Assembly (NCBI GenBank): GCA_948144175.1
Contig: CANXME010002591.1
Span: 3,734,501 to 3,798,500 of the forward strand
Source: Closterium sp. NIES-65
Taxonomy: Eukaryota; Streptophyta; Zygnematophyceae; Desmidiales; Closteriaceae
Direction: 5' to 3'
Length of the DNA stretch: 64,000 nucleotides
Part shown: piece after piece, positions 12,135-24,432 of the stretch
How the letters are laid out: each line of letters starts with the position of its first letter
Position numbering within the stretch: the stretch's first letter is position 1
The notes under the pieces: model-generated
What the model saw: the letters and a program-made list of their open reading frames with translations, nothing else
Databases searched by the model: none
What the model was told of the DNA's origin: nothing
Program-made: the position numbers and the translations under genes

Positions 12135-13920
12135 TGGTATCAGAGCAGGCAACCTGTTAAGTTTTTAGAGCCCACCGATCGTTTTGCTAGTTTCTGCCCG
12201 AAGCGCCCTTGCGCTGTCTGGCCCTCTCGCACAGTGTTACGCTGCCCTGCAGCTACTCGAACTGCCTGCCCTAGCGCGCTGCCGTGCTGTCACGCACGCC
12301 CCTGCTGCCCGCAAGCAGCTCCTGCCCCGCACGCCCTTGCTGCTCGAGAGCAGCCCATACCCTGCGCGCCCCTTCTGCCCGCAAGCAGCCCCTGCCCTGC
12401 GCGTCCCTTCTGCCCGCGAGCAGCCGCGCAGCCCAGCGCGCCCCGCAGCCCTAAACGCGCCAGCGCGCCCCGCAGCCTAGCGCGCCAGTGCGCCCTGCAG
12501 CCCGGCACGCCCCGCGGTCCAGCGCGCCAGCGTGCCCTGCTACTAAGCGCGCCAGCGCGCTCCGCAGCTAAGTGCGCCAGCGTGCCCTACTACGAAGCGC
12601 GCCAGCGCGCCCCTGCTGCTAAGCGCGCCAGTGCGCCCCGCAATAAAAATAATAAAGAAAGAAAGAAAGAAAGAAAAAAACGCCAGCGCGCCCTGTTGCA
12701 CGATGCACTGCTGCTGCACACGCTGCTACTGCTGCGCTGTGCCCTGCTGAGCAGCGCTACCCAGGCCAAGCCGCGCCGCCCAGCCCGAGCCGCCCTCCTG
12801 CTGCTATTGCTGCTGCTCGTGGAGGTGCTGCTGGGAGTGCTGGAGGTGCCGCCGCCCAGCCCCACCTAGCCGCCCTGCTGCTGCTGCTGCTCGTGCTACT
12901 GCCGCTGCTGGTGGAGGTGCGGCAGGGAGTACTGGAGGTGTTGCTGGTGCTGGAGGTGCTGGACCTACTACTGACCGTCATGGCCACTATCACGGCAGTT
13001 GCAGCGTCTAGGGGTGGACAGCAGCGGTCACTGGCTCTCCCAGACGACCCCACCCCTCAGCAGCTTCGTGAGTGGATTATTCAGCGAACCCGTCCTGGTG
13101 GTGGAGGCTTTGGTTTTATGTGGTCTCAGCGTCCTTGCGACTATGCTTCTCAGCAATGCATCCCTGGTCGTGTAGAGGCTGCTGCTCTAGGTTCTAGTGA
13201 GTCTGCTGCCGCTCTTGGTGCTAACGAGTCTGCTGCAGCTATAGGTGCTCGTGAGTCTGCCGACGCTCTAGGTGCTAGTGTGTCTACTGCCACAGGTGCG
13301 TCTACTGCCACAGGTCCTGCCTTAGCTTAGGCCTTGCACACTTTCACGCTTGACTCAGGCATGTTACGTTGCTTCTTTCGTGATTGCACCACAGTCACAC
13401 CACTCGCAACACCTGTCCCAGTCTCACTGGCTGACCCCACTAGGGGCCCAGTAGCTGCGCGAGCCTCCACTGTCCTCCCGTGTCCAGCAGTCCCCTTCGG
13501 TTCTCTGTCAGGTCTCCACCTCCTCACGTTCTCGACAAACTTGGTGAGCAACGCTGCCATTTAGGATGTTTGGGTTGATAATTTTATTCCTGGAGGGCAG
13601 CGTGTGGCGATCTGTACGTGCTCCCAGACTGGCCGTCACCTAGCTACGTTCACTCGACGACCTGGGTCTAGTCTGTACACACTGACCATTTTGTCCGCAC
13701 AGGTGGCTGAGTCAGGTCAGGTGGCCGCGTCGAGTCAGGTGTCTGCGTCTGGTCAGCTTGCAGCGTCTTGCTCGTGTCGGGTACTCTCCCACCACTAGAC
13801 TCTCCTCTGGCACCACCGCCTCGGTCGCCCCTCACTGCTGTGTCTCCGCAGCATGCACTCCCGTCTCCTTGTCTCTGGGCTTCCCAGGTCCCTGCCTTCC
13901 CTCCCGCGCTCACCTGCACC
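12010..13920 (+). mobile_element. Ty1/copia element, 5' portion (fossil)
   Basis: 5' LTR 12010-12134 and primer site TGGTATCAGAGCAGG from 12135. A GC-rich leader of CGCGCCAGCGCGCCC-like repeats runs to about 12960. Next come a gag C-terminal region (about 12980-13330) with the same QQLREW motif as E1 gag, a protease region with LDSG (about 13340-13560), and a GAG-pre-integrase trace (about 13780-13890). It stops where the minus-strand element at 13921 begins, and its 3' part was not found in the window. It is broken in several places. Confidence 0.8.
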
Positions 13921-15080
13921 TGCGGAAATAACTGCTGCAACGGGAGCTAGGCTACGGGCTAGGCACGGGTGCTTTTGTGATCTCTGAGTTCCTTAGTCAT
14001 TTGCTTGTGTGTTCTCTACTTGCACATTCACGAGGAGATTTTGCAAGAGTTTCACTAGCAAAGATTGACAACAATGGATTGCAACAACATTGGCAACACA
14101 GACTACATCAGAGCTAGCTAGGCTGCTGGTGGACCTCCAGCGCAGCATGGTCGTCCGCGCTCCAGCGCAGCAGCGCTCGCACCACTCCAGCGTTGCAGAG
14201 TAGCGGTTTGCCAACGTTGCAAGTCTACGGTGTGCCAATGCTGCAGCAAGTCGACTGCACAGCGTTGCACCTGCAGGACAACGGTGCACCTGCTTCGCAG
14301 ATGCGTGCAGCTGGTTGGTGCGCCACTCCTTATCATGTGCACAGCGCAGACGCCTGGCAGACTCCACGCCAGCGACTGCGCCCACCAGCCACGTCGACCT
14401 CGGGATACCACCCCCGAGGTCGGCCTCGCAGACTCCACGTCGGCGACACTCGCGCACATCACCCGGGTATCCCGGTCGACCGGGCAACCACACCTGGCCG
14501 ACCAGTGCAGTTTGTAGCTGGCCACCTATGCCCGGCGTCCCCAGTCCGGCGTCCAGGCGCCGAGGACACCGTCCGAACCCCCAGGTCGGCGTCCTGACGC
14601 CCAGGACGCCTTGCAGACCTCCAGAGCGGCGTCCAGCCTCCCGGGACGTCGACCAGAAGCCCAGGTCGGCGTTTGGGCCCCCAGGACGCCCAGGTCGGCG
14701 TCCGGGCCCCCAGGACGCCGTGCAGACGCCCATGGCGGCGTCCCAGGCTCCTAGGACGCTATGCATACGCCTAGGTCGGCGTTTGGCCTTCCAGGACGCC
14801 GTACAGGCACCCACGACGTCGACCAGGCGCCCGGGTAGTCATGCCGACGCCCAGGTCAGCGTACAGCTTCCCAGGACGCCGTCCAGGCGCCCAGGATGCC
14901 AACCAGGCGCCAGGACGGCGTCCTCTTGCTCGGCGCCCTCCAGCCAGGCGCCCTCTAGCTCTGCGCCCTTGCAGTGGCCCCCATGCCCACTGCTGCAGGT
15001 CGGCTGCAACCCCCGCGCATCCGACCACGAGTTCGGCTCCGCCCAAGCGAGGACAGGGCCTAACAACATTCCCGTTGACA
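13921..15080 (-). repeat. Inferred 3' LTR (about 1.16 kb) of the 13921-24432 element
   Basis: TG...CA ends on the plus strand (TGCGGAAATA to CCGTTGACA), with an AGGGAAG purine tract next to it on the element's sense strand. Inside are imperfect repeats of about 30-36 bp carrying 'caggacgcc' and 'aggtcggcgt' (about 14560-14930). Without a second copy the boundaries are inferred. Long ORFs across it on both strands are unsupported. Confidence 0.5.
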
Positions 15081-18029
15081 CTTCCCTGTCGCGTTCACGC
15101 TTAGGCTCCCCCAGCCCACATGGCAACAGTACTCGGAGAAAAGCTCAGCAGCGTGCACACAACACACAGCACGCCGGTCACCGCACCAGCCATGCAAGAG
15201 GGCATGGCGCCTACTGCTGCACGTCGTCGTCGCCGTCGCCCACGTCGGCCAAGTGCACCTGTCCGATTGCGACGGAGCATCGGTTGAAGGCCGGATAGTA
15301 CAGCGCCTTCGTCAGGAAGTCGGCCGGCTGCTCGGTGGTCGGGATGTACCTCAGCGAGAACTTCCCGCGCTTCACCATGTGCTGCAGCCAGGCCTGTCGC
15401 CGCTCCATGTGCTTGAGGTTGCCCGTCAACCCCATGCCCTCGGCGACCGTGATGGCCGACTTGTTGTCCACGCACAGGACAGTCGGCTTTCCGGCGTCCA
15501 GCTGCCGGAACTCTGCAAGGAGGAAACGAAGTTGGCGTCCCTCCTTGCCGGCTTTGGTGGCCGCCATGTACTCCGACTCGGTCGACAACAACGTCGCGCA
15601 CTTGATGCGTTGGCTCGACCAGGAGACTGCGGCCCCTCCGTAGACGAACACATAGCCACCTGAGAAACACCCACAGCAATGACGCCGGTGCTTGTCACCG
15701 ACGTTGTCGGCGTCGACGTAGCCGACCAGCTCGAGCGACTCAGGTCCACCGCCGAACTCAAGGGCGGTGTCACGCATGTTGACAAATCTCAGGGTGGAGC
15801 TCAAAGGCACCACACACTCCGAGAGCAAACAAGGGGCCACAAGGCCAGTCCACATGCAGGTATATAGCAAATATAAAGAGATGCAAGAGTACAAGACATG
15901 AAGGACAAGGCATCTCTACGTAAGCAAGTGTGGACGGGCAGGCACAAGGCCAAGCTGGGTGCAGAAACGCTGGTGGTCACAAGGCGGCAACGCCTTGGTG
16001 AAGATATCTGCCGTGTTGGCCTTAGAGACAACACGTTGAACGAGCGCCTGGCCACGCTGCTGCAACTCACGCAGAAGGAAGTAACGAAGCTGGATGTGCT
16101 TTGCCTTCCCAACCAGTTGGGGCTCCTCACACAACAGAACAGCAGACCTGTTGTCGGCGAACAAGACTGGTGGAGAGCGAGGCCGCTCACCAAGGTCGGT
16201 GAGAAGGAAAGACAGCCAGCGAAGCTCCTGAGCGGCCATGGCCACAGCGTACACCTCTGCCTCACAGCTGAAACCGGTAACGGACGACGCTCGAGTCGTC
16301 TGCCACGAGACAGCACCTGTCCCGAGGCTAAAGGAATACCCCTGTGTAGACCGACGCGTCACCGCGTCGTCAACCCACGACGAGGCTGAGTAACCTGTGA
16401 GTGTAACTGGCTGCTTCCCTCCAAGGACAAGTCCCATGCCTGATGTACTCGCCACATACTTCGCCACCCTCTTAGCAGCGGACCAGTGGGACGGTCGGTG
16501 TCTCCCAGGCGCAACAAAGCGCGCAAGGACGCTAAGAGGGTAAGCTAGGTCTGGGCGAGTACAAGTCATTAGGTACATGAGACAACCCACCAGCTCAGGA
16601 TATGGACCACTGGACTCAAATGACTCGTCCGAAGGTGAAGCCGTGAGCCCATGATCCACAGCAAGAGGGGTGAGCTGTACCTTGAAGAACGGGAAGCGAA
16701 ACCGCGTGGGGATCTGCTCGACCATGTGCGACTGCGTCAGCGTAATGGTGCGAGCTGCCCTGTCCCTGGTGATCTGCAGGCCAAGGTAGTGCTGCAGCTC
16801 ACCAAGGTCGGTGCAAGTGTGTCTCCTCTGCAGTTCCTCCTTCACGGAGGCCAGTGCGCGTCGGTCGGGAGTGGCAAACACTAGGTCGTTGACGTAGACC
16901 AGGACAAAGAACGGGGTCGAGCCACGGCGGATAAACAGTGACGGGTCGGCAGACGACGGAAAGAAGTCAAGCGCTGCAAGGGTCGAGCGAAGTGTGTCGT
17001 GCCACTCACATGGAGCCTGACGCAGGCCGTAGACTGGTCGACGCAGCTGCCACTGGGTCCCAGGTGGGAAAGAGCCAGTGAAGCCAGGCGGGCAACGCAG
17101 CCAGATCTACTTATACAACCTCCCCTGAAGGAACGCGGTGGAAAAGTCCGAGTGCAACTCATAGTCGCGCTGGGCTGCAATAGGCAGCAGCACCCGAAGA
17201 GTACTCATCTTCGGGGTGGGCGCAAAGGTCTGGAAGAAGCCCACCCCCTCTCGCTGACTGAAGCCTCTCGCCACATAGCGCGCCTTGAACACTGGTGGTG
17301 ATCCAGGCGGCCGCTTCACCTTGTAGAGCCATCGGCCATTGACGACGTTCGTCCCTGGTGGTGGGACTGCGTCGACGTAAGTGCCTGTGGACCTATAAGA
17401 TGCCATCTCTGCCTCCTCAGCTGCTATCCAGTACGAGGCCCAGGGTCCCGAGACCGCCTCAGCGTGATTGCGAGGGATTGGGATGTCAAGAGCGTCTGGA
17501 TCCCTCTCAGGGGTAAGCAGCATGGCGCAGAGATGAGGAACAGCAGCCGCAAGAAAACCAAGCTCAAATTGCCTGTCCTCTAGGACCTCTAGGGGAAAGA
17601 CAGGAGCACCCCCAGAGGACGGAGAACGAGCAAGGCCACTCACCAAGTGAGCGGCGTAGTCAAGGCGGTGGGAAGAGGCAAAGCCAGCGACAGTGGTAAC
17701 AAGTGCTGAGACTGACGACAGGGGTGCAGTCGGGTGAGTGACCAACGCGGACAAAACACGTGAGACGACAGGACGGGAGGCACGAAGGTAGTCGGACAAC
17801 GGGTCGTGAAGCACAGTGAGGGACGACTCAGGAGGCTGTGGAAGGACAGGAGGAGGTGGAACACAAGAGCAAAGAACAAGGTGGAACGGACCGTCTGCAC
17901 GGTAACGGGACCAACGACGCTCTGGGGACACAGCACGACTGAGGGGAGAACGACGAGTCCACTTGGACAAGGACAGGGACTCAACAGGGGGAACAGGAGG
18001 GGACGGTAAGGGGACCACAAACAAAGCGT

Positions 18030-18600
18030 GCGGGTGCTGGGTCGGGGAGGTCGCGTAGTCGCAGTCGCTGCTGCTCCACCTCCTCTGGCGTCTGCTGTGA
18101 CGGTACCGGCCCCTGCTGCTGCTCCTGTTGCTCCGTGTCTGCCCTCTCCTGCTGCGACTGCAGCTGCACCCGCTGCTGCGACCGGGACTCCTGTACTACC
18201 CTCTCCTGCTGCGGCCGTGACTCCTCCTCTACTCTCTCTTGCTGGGTCTGTAACTGCACCTGCTGCTGCGGGTGGGACTGCTGCTCTACCCTCTCCTGGT
18301 GCGGCCGTGACTGGTCCTCTACTCTCTCCTGCTGTGTCTGTAACTGCACCTGCTGCTGCGGGCGGGACTCCCGCTCTACCCTCTCCTGGTGCGGTCGTGA
18401 CTCCTCCTCTACCCTCTCTTGCTGCGGCTGTGACTCCTCCTCTACTCTCTCCTGCTGCTGCTGCGGCTGCTGCTGCTGATGTTGCTGCTGCTGGTTTTGC
18501 TGCTCCTGCTGCTGTGCCCTCTCAAACCGCTCATGCTCCTCCCTCTCCAACCTGAGGAGACGCTGCTCACGGGTCAGGAAACGTACAGTGCGTGGTGTGG
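18030..18600 (-). repeat. CAG/CTG-rich linker coding a Gln/Glu repeat
   Basis: On the minus strand this part of the element's pol reads as repeats of the type QQERVEEESRPQ, mixed with Q runs, about 170 residues long. The regular spacing and charge pattern suggest coiled coil. It replaces the Ala/Gly/Pro-rich linker that E1 and E4 have between integrase and RT. Confidence 0.75.
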
Positions 18601-20859
18601 GCGCCATAGTGCTAGTGCCTCCAGCTCCAGCACCCCCCGAACCAGCACCTCCACCATCGACACCCCCGGGGCCTCCAGTACCTCCCGTAGGAACACCCCA
18701 AGGCTCCGCAGCAACCGGCCGCAGAGAAGAACGAGGAGGAAACTGCGGGACGGACGAGAAGCCAGGGGGTGAGGCGGGGCGAGGCCGCCGAGTCGAGGCT
18801 GCCGTGACCTCCACAGGAGTGACCTCCACGCCCACAACCCCTGCACCCCCAGAGCCGACACCACCACCTCCCGCACCCCCAGACACGGCAGGGACTGGAC
18901 GTTGCGGGGGGGAAGACCGCGGAGTGACGTGCGACACACCTGACGGGCAGGACGCGAGGGGGGGGGGGGCTACCGGGGCGACCGGTGGGGGCTCAAGGGT
19001 GAGGAAAAGCGGAGGGGAAAAGACCTCAGTACCTCGGTGGGGGCGAATCCTGTAGTAACAGACAGACTAGTCAAACGTGACATCCTGAGAAGCAAAGAAC
19101 TGGTAGGTGACTGGGTCTTAGAACACCCAGCCGGAGGCGTCCAACGGGAAGCCAAGGAAGACACAGGCACGAGTGCGGGGAGACAACTTGTTTGCGCCAG
19201 GGGCGCGAACGTGAGCCAGAGAACCCCAGACACGGAAGTCAGCTGCTACGCCCGGAGAACCTGTCCAAAGGGAGACCGGCGTCACCCGTGGCCGTGCGTC
19301 ACTGGGCCATAGGTTCAGCTGGTGCGCGACGTAGCGGACTGCCTGAGGCCACAAGAACTGGGGGGCACTGGCATGGCACATGGAGGTCCGGGCAACCTCC
19401 ATGACCAGGCCGATGCGTCGCTCGGCTACCCCGTTCTGCTGCGGTGAGGCTGGTAGCGTGTAAGACTGGATGATCCCCCGACCCTGACAGAACGTCTCCA
19501 GGCGAGTGGAAGAAAACTCACCACCACGATCCGAGTGTAGGCGAAGCCCACAATGGCCATGGGCGCCACCCCACGCTAGTAGCCACGTCTCGAGGACGGT
19601 AGGCACGTCGGCCTTCCGTCGCAAGGGAAAAACCGTGGTGTAGCGGGAGTAGTCGTCCACCACAATCAGGAAGTAGCGCTCCTGACGTGACCCAAGGACC
19701 GGGGAGGGGCCCCAGACGTCCAAGTGCAGGGTCTGGAAAAGAGCCGTGGTGGGGGGAAACGAGGAGGAGTGAGGGGCAGCGCGCTGCCGACCCTCGACGC
19801 AAGGAGTGCACAGCGGCGCAGGCGAGCGGGGAAGCGGTGCAAGCGACTCTGGGAGACCTGAGACCAGACGGTAACGTGCCATCCTACTGAGACGCGGAAA
19901 CGACGGGTGACCTAGACGGTGGTGCCAGAGGACCGACGGGTGGGTGAGGGACAGAAAGTCACATGACACAGCAGCTACCTGACCTGACCTGACCTGACCT
20001 GACCAAGTGTGGTGGGACCTAGTGTGTAGTGAGTATAGACCAGAGCCTGACTCCCTGTGAAAAGTGGCCAGAGGGGCCCCAGTGGTACCGACTGTGCAGG
20101 AGGCAGCAGGCTCGTCGACTGGGAAAGTAGTGACTACACTTAAGTCGTGGAGGTGACTGACACCCACCAGGTTCCTGGAGAACGAGGGGGTGTAGTAACC
20201 TACGAGGAACCCAGAGGGAGCCGCCGGACACGGGAGAGTGGTGGTGCTGCGGGCAACTACAGGTCCCACAGAGGGGTCTGCCAAGGCGACAGTGACGGGA
20301 GAGCGCAGTGGTGTGAGGTCAGTACAGTCGCGAAAGAAACAGCTGGACGCTCCAGAGTCTAGGGTGAAGGAAAGCTGTGCAGTCTGTGAGGTCGCACCCG
20401 AGCCAGCTACAAAGGCTGGTAGACTAGTGGTAGCTGCAGCTCCTACACAAAGACCCTCAGAGGCGCCTGGACTGGAAACAACACACGCCCCAAGACTGGA
20501 AACACATGTCTCTACTCGTGCAGTCGGGAATGGTCCTAGACTAGGTAGGTGAGACTCAACTGGTGCAATAGTGCGCTGGCGAAGTCGCGAGGGCCAGTGC
20601 GGTGTAATAGCGTGAGGACCAAAACGCTCACGGTGGAGGTCGTCGAGTCGACGGTAGCAGCCGGACGTAGAGTGGTCAGGACTCCAACAGGTGGTGCCAG
20701 CACCAGGGCCTGTCAGGGCCCGGTACCCGCAGGGGCCGACGTCTCGCCCACTGCTAGCTGAGCCACTACTGGGGGCTCCACCCTTTGGACCCGCAGGTCC
20801 CCACTGCCGGGAGTGCTGCGGCTGGCCTTGCTGCTGTAGAACTCTAGTACACGCCATGT

Positions 20860-21060
20860 GAGCCTATGCTGCTGCTGGTTTTGCTGGGGGCAGCCTAAGC
20901 TGCTGCTCTGCTGGGGGCAGCCTAAGCTGCTGCTGGTGCACTGGGGGCAGCCTAAGCTGCTGATGGTGCGCTGGCGGTAGCCTAAGCTGCTGCTCGAGCG
21001 CTGGGGCAGCCTATGCTGCTTCTGGTTTTGCTGGGGGCAGCCTGAACTGCTGCTACTGGT
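20860..21060. repeat. Short tandem repeats 'gcagcctaagctgctgctg'
   Basis: Imperfect units of about 30-36 bp (CTGGGGGCAGCCTAAGCTGC) repeat about six times near the start of the gag region of the nested minus-strand element. They could code Gln/Leu-rich repeats on the minus strand. Confidence 0.7.
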
Positions 21061-21140
21061 GGGACAGCGGGTGCGTTTTGGTGCGGTTCTGTGCAATTTA
21101 GTGCGATTCTGCGCGGTTCTGTGCGGTTCTATGCAGTTCT

Positions 21141-21700
21141 GCGGGGTGGAGAGTACCGGGTGGGGCAGCTGATTCTGGGTGAGGTGACTGGAACAGGTGG
21201 GGCAGCAGCTCTAGCTGGAACGGGTGGGGCAGCGGGTGCGGTTATGTGCAGTTCTGTGCAGTTCAGTGCGGTTCTGCGCGGTTCTGTGCGGTTCTGCGGG
21301 GTGGAGAGTACCGGGTGGGGCGGCTGATTCTGGGTGAGGTGACTGGAACGGGTGGGGCAGCAGCTCTGGTTGGAACGGGTGGGGCAGCGGGTGCGGTTCT
21401 GTGCGGCTCTGTGCAGTCCAGTGCGGTTTTGTGCGGTTCTGTGCGGTCTGCGGGGTGGAGAGTACCGGGTGGGGAGGCTGATTTCGGGTGAGGTGACTAG
21501 AACGGGTGGGGCAGCAGCTCTGGCTGGAACGGGTGGGGCAGCGGGTGCGGTTCTGTGCGGTTCTGTGCGGTTCTGCGGGGTGGAGAGTACCGGGTGGGGA
21601 GGCTGATTTCGGGTGAGATGACTAGAACGGGTGGGGCAGCAGCTCTGGCTGGAACGGGTGGGGCAGCGCGTGCGGTTCTGTGCGGTTCTGTGCACTTCAG
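21141..21700. repeat. Tandem repeat in retroelement leader, about 125-155 bp units
   Basis: Units starting GCGGGGTGGAGAGTACCGGG recur at about 21141, 21296, 21450 and 21575. The length differences come from variable numbers of an embedded GTGCGGTTCT decamer. The block lies between the primer site and gag of the 15787-22342 element. Confidence 0.85.
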
Positions 21701-22205
21701 TCCGATTTCTGGTGTGGCAGCAGAATTCTGCTTGTGGGGCGGCAGATCGCGGGTGAGGCGACGGCTAACAGACCGGGCGGCGGGTAAGGCAGCGGGTGGG
21801 GCCGCGTCTAATGGGTGGGGCGGCGGTTATGACGGTGGGAAACAGGTGGGGCGACGGGTCGCTCGTGCGCGTGGCTGCTGCTGTGCGTGCGTGCGACTAA
21901 CTACGGGGCCGCGGGGCCCGCTAACGAAGGGCCGCGGGGCCCGCTAATGAAGGGCCACGGGGCCCGCTAACGAACAGCCGCAACGGGTGACGGGCGACGG
22001 GAAAAAAAAAGGAAACGACCGCGATCGACGGGGGGAAACGGGCGACGGGCGACTGGCGACGGGGGGGGGGGGGTCTACAGGCGACGTGGCTAAGGTAAGC
22101 GCGCTACGGGCGGTCTAGGACGGGGCGCGACTAGGTGGGCCCATGATAGTCGAGTGATTTTTCCTAAGGGGAAAATCACGCTAGGGCTGACCTAGCTCTA
22201 TACCA

Positions 22206-22342
22206 TGTCACAATGTAAAATTGACTAAAACAGAAAGTACAAACAAGATATATGCAAAACCTAGCCCTAGTGCAAGTAGAAAATAACATAAGGGAGAACA
22301 CCTAGACTAGAACTACACAAACTATAGAATTATAGCTTGACA
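22206..22342 (-). repeat. 5' LTR of the 15787-22342 element
   Basis: 137 bp, TGTCACAATG to CTTGACA on the plus strand, flanked on its inner side by the reverse complement of an initiator-Met primer site. A small inverted repeat (GTGATTTTTCC / GGGGAAAATCAC, 22156-22181) lies just inside the primer site. Confidence 0.75.
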
Positions 22343-24432
22343 AAGGCAGCAGTCGACCTCGCACCAGTGCTGGTCGCTCCTCACCGTGAGGCTGCTCCCC
22401 AGCTTGCTGCAGGCAAAGGCGATGTCCGGCCTCGTCGTCATCGCCGCGAACTGCAACGACCCGACCTTCTACCGGTACTCCTCCTCCTGGCGTTCTTGCG
22501 CCTCCTCGTCGTCGAAGGTGAGCTCGGCGTAGGCGTCGGCCGAGACTGGCGTCTTCGGAGTGCGCCCGGTCTGCTCCTCGTCGATGAAGCGCCTATGCAG
22601 CTTGTCGGCGTAGCCCTGCTGGTGCAGCCACAGCTTCCCCGCCGACTTGTCGCGCACGATCTCGAGACCAAGGTACTTCTGCACCGGCGAGATCTCACGC
22701 CGCTCGAAGGCGGCTTTCAGCAGCTCCTTCAGCTCCTTCAACATTGCGGCGTTGCTGCTGGCGGCGAGCAGGTCGTCAACGTAGACCAGCACCCAGCAGG
22801 CCGCTCCGTCGTCGCCGAGCTTGAAGTACAGAGCCTCGTCGACCTGGCTCTTCTTCCACCCAGCGCCGACCAGCACATCGTTGAGCGCCAAGTACCACAG
22901 CAGCGGCGACTGCTTCAGCCCGTACAGGCTCTTCAGCAGCTTGCACACCCGGCTGGTTCCGTCGTTGAATTAGTTCGGCTGGGACATGTAGAGCACCCGG
23001 TCGAGCTTGCTCTGCAGGAAGGCGCTCTTCATGTCGAGCTGCATCAGGTTGAGGTTGAGGACTGCGACGATGCTGAGGAAGATCCTCAGCATGACGTAGC
23101 TGCCCACCGGCGCGAAGGTCTCGTCGTAGTCGGCGCCGTACACCTGCGTGAAGCCCTTCACGACCAGCCTCGCATTCTCTCGCTCGACGGTATCGTCGAT
23201 GTGGTACTTCGTCGTCAACACCCACCGGTTCTTCATGATGTTCACTCCCGGCGGGCGTTCGACCAGCTCCCACGTGCCCATGTTGATGAGGCTGCGGATT
23301 TCCTCTTCCATGGCGGCCTTCACCGCCGGGCCCTTCCAGCTTGCGAACTCCTCCTTCACTGTCATCGTCGAGATGTCCCAACGGTGCTCGGTGTCGGCCA
23401 GCATGTCGGGGTCAAGCTCTAGAAACTCTTCATCCTCCTCGGCGTCGTCATACAGCAGGTCATCATCGTCCACGTTATACACCGTGGTGAAGGCAGCGGG
23501 GACGAAGAAGTCAGGCGGCCTCCGAAGTCGGCCTGAACGCCGAGGTCCCGGCTGGACCTCCTGGGCATCCCCTCTATCGTCGCCGTCATCGCTGTCCTCG
23601 GCGTCCTGCTGCACCTCAGTCGGCGTCCCAGCTGACTGCTCCCCTGCGGTCGGCTCTCTTGCCGACTGCCCGGTCACCGACTGCTCCTTGGTCGGCGTCG
23701 CTGCTGCCTGCTCCCCTGTCAGCTGCTGTTCCGCAGGCGTCTCCTTCACCGGCTTCACCAAAGCCGGCGGCACCACCTGCTGCCTCCTAGTCGGCGTCAG
23801 CTTCGCTCCCACGCCGCTTTGCACAACATCACGTCGGCCACCGGCGATGCTTGGGTCCGGCGCCACATGTAATGCCCCACTTCTCCCCTCATCGCCGGAG
23901 GCCGACATTGGGGTCAGCCCATGCAAGTCGGTAACAAGAGGCGGGGCAGGTGAAGGGCAGGGAGAGGGGACGTCCTCGGCGTCCTCACCAGAAATCTCAC
24001 CGACCTCGGCAAGCAGAGGCAGCGTTGCCGCCGAGGTGTCCGTTGGCGGGTGAACCGGCAGTCGCCCTGACGTCGGCCCGTGCGCCGACTTCCACACCTC
24101 CAACGACATGCTCTCGTAGAACACCACGTCCGACGTGGTGACCACCCGGTTGTCGGCGATGTCGAGGAGCTCCCAGCCCTTGCTCTCCTCCGACACGCCA
24201 AGGTGGAGGCCCCACCGGGCCTTCGGTTGCAGCTTCTCGCCACGTTGCTGCTCGGGGACCAAGAACTGCGCCATGCAGCCCCACACCCGCGCCAGCGACA
24301 AATCGGGCTTCTTCCCGGTGAGGAGCTGGTACGGCGTCGTCCCAGGCGGCAGCATCGATCGCTCGAGGCAGTTACGGACCCAGACGGCCTGGCGCAGGGC
24401 GAGGTGCCACAAGTGGTGCTGCACGCCCATAT

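Larger units (their letters stand above)
15787..22342 (-). mobile_element. Ty1/copia element with Gln-rich linker, nested (fossil)
   Basis: Minus-strand order: 5' LTR 22206-22342; primer site TGGTATAGAGCTAGG (22191-22205); a long GC-rich leader with tandem repeats (about 20.86-22.1 kb); gag C-terminus with a knuckle-like cysteine cluster (about 20.6-20.86 kb); protease LDSGASSCFF (about 20.33 kb); GAG-pre-integrase WHHRLGHPS (about 19.9 kb); integrase HSDRGGEF (about 19.3-19.8 kb); a Gln/Glu-rich linker (18.03-18.6 kb); RT (about 16.85-17.5 kb); RNase H (about 16.0-16.4 kb). The left end carries the 'catgtggactggcc' 3' region typical of the E1 group, but I found no matching 3' LTR. It lies within the RNase H region of the 13921-24432 element. 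It is broken in several places. Confidence 0.85.
13921..24432 (-). mobile_element. Ty1/copia element with long LTR, 3' half, split by a later insertion (fossil)
   Basis: On the minus strand: integrase C-terminus (about 24.0-24.43 kb, WGCMAQFLVP), linker (about 23.4-24.0 kb), RT (about 22.5-23.4 kb) with KNRWVLTTKY, QLDMKSAFL, YGLKQSP and YVDD, then RNase H (about 15.2-15.78 kb) with SSTESEYMAA and TTEQPADFLTK. Between RT and RNase H lies the separate element at 15787-22342. The inferred 3' LTR is 13921-15080. The 5' half of the element is not in the window, and the right edge meets the LRR gene region. RT type and LTR length differ from the E1 group, so this is another copia lineage. It is broken. 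Confidence 0.85.

Noticed and set aside
13993-15298. Long ORFs on both strands between 13993 and 15298
   Set aside because: They cover the inferred long LTR and its 'caggacgcc' repeats. No known domain, and both strands are open because of GC-rich repetition.
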